DNA of 7,123 bases from assembly GCA_944372715.1 (NCBI GenBank), contig CALVZZ010000066.1, positions 1 to 7,123 on the forward strand, given 5' to 3'. This stretch comes from an uncultured Clostridia bacterium. Lineage in GTDB: Bacteria; Bacillota; Clostridia; Christensenellales; UBA1242. The number at the start of each line of letters is the position of its first letter. The first letter of the stretch is position 1. The notes beneath the pieces were generated by a model. It ran no database searches and was not told where the DNA came from. It saw only the letters and a program-made list of their open reading frames with translations. The translations under genes and the position numbers were made by a program. Positions 6,115 through 7,123 of this stretch are shown piece after piece.

Positions 6115-6321
6115 TTAGATATCAGTATTCCCTAGCAAATAATCAATACTGACATTTAAAAATCTAGCAATTTGAATAAGTGTATCGTAATCAGGTTCGT
6201 GTCCGTTTGTTTCCCACTCATAAACTGCTGTTCTAGATTTTCCTAATTTTATAGCTAATTCCTTTTGAGTAAGGTTGTTATCCTTTCTCAATTCTTTTAA
6301 TCTCTCTTGAAATTTATTCAT
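6115..6321 (-). CDS. XRE-family (Cro/cI-type) transcriptional regulator
   Basis: A 68-residue single-domain helix-turn-helix regulator of the XRE family, expected to bind operator DNA as a dimer. The whole protein is the HTH_3 domain: LKELRKDNNLTQKELAIKLG (9-28) has helix 1 and the first helix of the motif, SRTAVYEWETNGHEPDYDTL (29-48) has the recognition helix and the typical E-x-G-x-x-x-P turn, and IQIARFLNVSIDYLLGNTD closes the five-helix bundle. There is no effector or protease domain, so any induction must come from outside. No antitoxin partner or toxin overlaps it. The start ATG at 6321 has no Shine-Dalgarno. A cluster of CTGATT half-sites starts 24 bases upstream, which suggests autoregulation. 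The downstream 359-residue gene has its own promoter. Confidence 0.93.
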   Translation of the reverse strand: MNKFQERLKELRKDNNLTQKELAIKLGKSRTAVYEWETNGHEPDYDTLIQIARFLNVSIDYLLGNTDI

Positions 6322-6344
6322 AATATAATTATTATGCAGTATTT

Positions 6345-6381
6345 GTCTGATTTTTACTTAAAAATCAGTAAAAGTCTGATT
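6345..6381. promoter_or_regulatory. Operator cluster upstream of the XRE gene
   Basis: Three copies of the half-site CTGATT lie here: 6347-6352, 6363-6368 (inverted, AATCAG) and 6376-6381. The first two form a perfect 22-bp palindrome with 10-base arms (CTGATTTTTA and TAAAAATCAG, centre CT, 6347-6368). A second palindrome, TTTTACT with AGTAAAA around 8 bases (6352-6373), overlaps it. The cluster lies at about -24 to -60 relative to the XRE start codon and covers the likely -35 regions in both directions, as expected for an autoregulatory XRE operator. Confidence 0.6.
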
Positions 6382-6386
6382 ATGAT
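6358..6386 (+). promoter_or_regulatory. Possible rightward promoter from the operator region
   Basis: TTAAAA (6358-6363, 4 of 6 to -35), 17-base spacer, TATGAT (6381-6386, 5 of 6 to -10). The predicted start near 6393 would make the palindrome at 6394-6409 a hairpin at the 5' end of the transcript. No protein gene lies downstream before a terminator at 6531-6562. Confidence 0.35.
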
Positions 6387-6410
6387 ATAAATATGTGATA
6401 ATAATCACAA
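6382..6410 (-). promoter_or_regulatory. Possible leftward promoter for the XRE gene
   Basis: Minus strand TTGTGA (6405-6410), 17-base spacer, TATCAT (6382-6387). A transcript would start near 6375 and run through the operator cluster into the XRE gene with a leader of about 54 bases. An alternative is CATAAT at 6331-6336, which would start about 3 bases before the ATG but has no -35. The two cannot be told apart by eye. Confidence 0.35.
6394..6409. repeat. Perfect palindrome TGTGAT-AATA-ATCACA
   Basis: Six-base perfect arms around AATA match the TGTGA-N6-TCACA pattern known for CRP/FNR-family sites. It overlaps the -35 of the possible leftward promoter and lies at the predicted start of the rightward one. 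It may therefore be an operator or a 5' RNA hairpin. The match is short enough, in AT-rich DNA, to be coincidental. Confidence 0.4.
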
Positions 6411-6530
6411 GTTTGAGAGAGTAAGCTTCTTAATCATATTATTTAAGTATACCCAATGCAAATTAAACAAGCTAGCTGTTTATTTCTGGTGTAACGAAGT
6501 AATAGTGAAAAAGTGTAATCCAAGCGTAGT

Positions 6531-6562
6531 AAAGCACTAACTAAGTTAGTGTTTTATTATAT
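6531..6562 (+). terminator. Rho-independent terminator, plus strand
   Basis: AAAGCACTAAC (6531-6541), loop TAA, GTTAGTGTTTT (6545-6555): 11 pairs including one G-U, followed by ATTATATT. The T run is interrupted but acceptable. It terminates nothing annotated as protein-coding, which supports a small RNA upstream. Confidence 0.6.
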
Positions 6563-6635
6563 TAACAGCTGAGTAAAAACTATTTTAACATTGAAGTTAT
6601 AATTTTGTGAGAATTGTATATTTATCACATTTAAT

Positions 6636-6714
6636 AACCTGCAATGTTCCCTATAACAAGGAGCACGAATTTGCTTACAAGGATGAGTGCAACGATGCTA
6701 TATGACATTGCTGG
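6636..6714. other. Folded 79-base element echoing the 3' end of 5S rRNA
   Basis: CCTGCAATGT (6638-6647) and ACATTGCTGG (6705-6714) form a 10-position terminal stem with one T-T mismatch. Inside, TATAA pairs with CTATA (better on the minus strand as G-U) and GCAC (6663-6666) with GTGC (6687-6690); ACAAGGA occurs twice. The right arm GACATTGCTGG (6704-6714) is an exact inverted copy of the 3' end of the 5S gene (6800-6810), and the left arm is a near copy in the direct sense. It is not a recognisable tRNA. It could be a remnant of a duplicated 5S end, a small RNA on the plus strand, or part of the rRNA trailer. Confidence 0.45.
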
Positions 6715-6733
6715 TAATTTGCTTTGCAAATTA
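6715..6733. repeat. Perfect hairpin TAATTTGC-TTT-GCAAATTA
   Basis: Eight-base perfect arms with a TTT loop, directly adjoining the folded element on one side and the next palindrome on the other. Confidence 0.75.
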
Positions 6734-6753
6734 ATGGCTTTTATAAAAGCCAT
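6734..6753. repeat. Perfect 20-bp palindrome
   Basis: ATGGCTTTTA and its exact complement TAAAAGCCAT meet without a loop. It is one base from the preceding hairpin and one base from the terminator arm. As RNA it would form a hairpin on either strand, but it has no following T run. Confidence 0.75.
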
Positions 6754-6754
6754 A

Positions 6755-6799
6755 GTTACAAAAAAAAGCACCACAAATCGTGGTGCTTTTTTTTGTAAC
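6755..6799. terminator. rRNA operon terminator, long and symmetrical
   Basis: Perfect 20-base arms: GTTAC, eight A, GCACCAC (6755-6774) and GTGGTGC, eight T, GTAAC (6780-6799), loop AAATC. The GC core with a run of eight T on either strand makes it a strong terminator in both directions. On the minus strand it follows the 5S 3' end immediately and should end the rRNA transcript; on the plus strand it would stop transcripts running toward the rRNA genes. Confidence 0.92.
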
Positions 6800-6913
6800 C
6801 CAGCAATGTCCTATTTTCCCAGACCGTTACCAGCCAAGTATTTTCGGCGATGAGAAGCTTAACTTCTGTGTTCGGGATGAGAACAGGTGGACCTTCTCTC
6901 TATCGTCACTGAG
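6799..6913 (-). rRNA. rrf: 5S ribosomal RNA
   Basis: The minus strand reads as 5S rRNA of the large ribosomal subunit: GUGACGAUAGAGAGAAGGUCCACCUG near the 5' end, CCCGAACACAGAAGUUAAGCU (the most conserved stretch, about 6851-6871) and GCCGAAAAUACUUGG after it. Helix I closes by pairing CUCAGUGA with the 3' strand UUGCUGGG (allowing G-U), which sets the ends at about 6913 and 6799, a normal length near 115 bases. It follows 23S by about 117 bases and abuts the terminator, the usual 16S-23S-5S order. Exact ends are good to a few bases. Confidence 0.95.
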
Positions 6914-6919
6914 TTTGGT

Positions 6920-6947
6920 ATAATTAATAGCTTAAGCTATGAATTAT
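6920..6947. repeat. Palindrome in the 23S-5S spacer
   Basis: A 28-base near-perfect palindrome with one mismatched pair (6926/6941) is centred on AAGCTT-like CTTAAG at 6931-6936. It lies 6 bases before the 5S 5' end in the transcript and probably forms a processing hairpin for maturation of 5S. Confidence 0.65.
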
Positions 6948-6960
6948 CAATAATAATCAA

Positions 6961-6980
6961 GAACCTTGACAACTGCATAA
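6961..6980 (-). other. Conserved 23S-flank box
   Basis: In transcript sense this reads GCAGTTGTCAAGGTTC, resembling the CAGTTTTCAAGG box found after 23S in Bacillus and relatives. There it can pair with the TTGAAAACTG-type box before 23S to form the precursor processing stem. The partner box would be upstream of 23S, outside the window. Confidence 0.5.
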
Positions 6981-7030
6981 TTTAATTAACAAGCAATATG
7001 CTAAAAATTTACAAAAGATTGTAATTTGAA

Positions 7031-7123
7031 TAAGCCCTCGACCTATTAGTATCGGTCAGCTACACACATTACTGTGCTTCCACCTCCGACCTATCAACCT
7101 TGTGGTCTACAAGGGGTCTTACT
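7031..7123 (-). rRNA. rrl: 23S ribosomal RNA, 3' end (cut by window edge)
   Basis: The minus strand reads as the conserved 3' end of 23S rRNA, including GUAAGACCCCUUGUAGACCAC, GGUUGAUAGGUCGGAGGUGGA, GUGUAGCUGACCGAUACUAAU and the terminal GGUCGAGGGCUUA. The mature end is placed at about 7031 from the usual ...GGGCUUA finish, with an uncertainty of a few bases. About 93 of roughly 2,900 bases are present; the rest lies beyond the window. It is the upstream partner of the 5S gene in the same operon. Confidence 0.96.

Larger units (their letters stand above)
6393..6562 (+). ncRNA. Candidate small RNA with hairpins at both ends
   Basis: A transcript of about 165-170 bases is suggested by a promoter-like pair (6358-6386), a 5' hairpin (6394-6409) and a rho-independent terminator (6531-6562), with no reading frame longer than 12 codons between. 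Internal pairing is visible: AGCTGTT (6474-6480) can pair with AACAGCT just past the terminator (6564-6570), CTTAA with TTAAG (about 6430-6456), and AAACA-AGCTAGCT-GTTT is an imperfect palindrome at 6465-6481. It does not match 6S RNA, SRP RNA, tmRNA, RNase P RNA or a riboswitch class that I know. The ends are approximate and expression is inferred. Confidence 0.3.
6322..6798. other. Gene-free stretch between the XRE gene and 5S rRNA
   Basis: About 477 bases without a convincing protein gene on either strand; the longest plausible small frames are 10-12 codons plus one 25-codon hydrophobic frame discussed in the findings. It is not empty: it contains a regulatory cluster (6345-6410), a hairpin-ended candidate RNA (6393-6562), an exact TATAAT box at 6598-6603 on the plus strand, a folded element (6636-6714), two perfect palindromes and a long terminator (6755-6799). 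Parts are itemised separately. Confidence 0.7.

Noticed and set aside
6115..6321. XRE gene as antitoxin of a type II toxin-antitoxin pair
   Set aside because: No small toxin-like gene overlaps or adjoins it. The next gene is 62 bases away, 359 residues long and has its own promoter.
6394..6409. Firm CRP/FNR binding site
   Set aside because: The match is exact to TGTGA-N6-TCACA, but no CRP/FNR gene is seen and a short AT-rich palindrome can arise by chance; kept only as a palindrome.
6393..6562. Known RNA class (6S, SRP RNA, tmRNA, RNase P RNA, riboswitch)
   Set aside because: I could find none of the conserved core motifs of those classes, and no gene lies downstream for a riboswitch to control.
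4210..6640. Prophage, integrative element, insertion sequence or CRISPR array
   Set aside because: No integrase, transposase, structural phage gene, terminal repeats, flanking direct repeats or repeat-spacer array could be seen.
6636..6714. tRNA gene after 5S
   Set aside because: Length is right for a tRNA, but no D-loop GG, anticodon arm or GGTTCGAATC-type T-loop can be found on either strand.
6644..6853. Plus-strand 69-codon open frame
   Set aside because: It runs through the terminator and antisense to 5S rRNA, so it cannot be a real protein gene.

Overview
The window is AT-rich bacterial chromosome with short intergenic gaps and the standard genetic code (TGG is used for Trp). The 3' end of 23S rRNA and the 5S rRNA, an HU-type protein, a SpoVB/YtgP-type flippase and a pgk-tpiA glycolytic pair point to a low-GC Bacillota (Firmicutes), probably clostridial or a related uncultured gut-type lineage. 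I cannot place it more precisely, and a SpoVB-family gene does not prove sporulation.

Positions 1-4209 are a co-oriented minus-strand housekeeping block. In transcription order it holds a spoVB-like lipid flippase, a small divergent HU protein, a DusB-like tRNA-dihydrouridine synthase, phosphoglycerate kinase, and the first 76 codons of triosephosphate isomerase, which overlaps pgk by 11 bases. Gaps are 28-55 bases and no terminator separates the genes. Several gaps contain a promoter-like -10 box almost touching the start codon.

Positions 4210-6410 are an accessory-looking segment between the housekeeping block and the rRNA operon. It carries a plus-strand gene for an unrecognised 209-residue protein. 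This gene converges on a minus-strand gene for an unrecognised 359-residue protein with a Ser/Lys/Gly-rich basic tail, and the two share one hairpin terminator. Upstream of the 359-residue gene is a 68-residue XRE (Cro/cI-type) regulator with a dense cluster of operator-like repeats in front of it.

Positions 6322-6798 (about 477 bases) have no convincing gene. They hold the operator cluster, a possible plus-strand small RNA ending in its own terminator, a second folded element whose ends echo the 3' end of 5S rRNA, two further perfect hairpins, and a long symmetrical terminator. Positions 6799-7123 are the tail of a minus-strand rRNA operon: 5S, a spacer with a processing-type palindrome, and the 3' end of 23S.

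The most interesting points are the repeated placement of promoters at zero to fifteen bases from start codons (predicted leaderless or SD-only transcripts), the two unknown proteins beside a self-regulating-looking XRE gene, and the two structured non-coding stretches next to the rRNA operon. All promoter, operator and RNA calls are by eye; no folding or database search was run.
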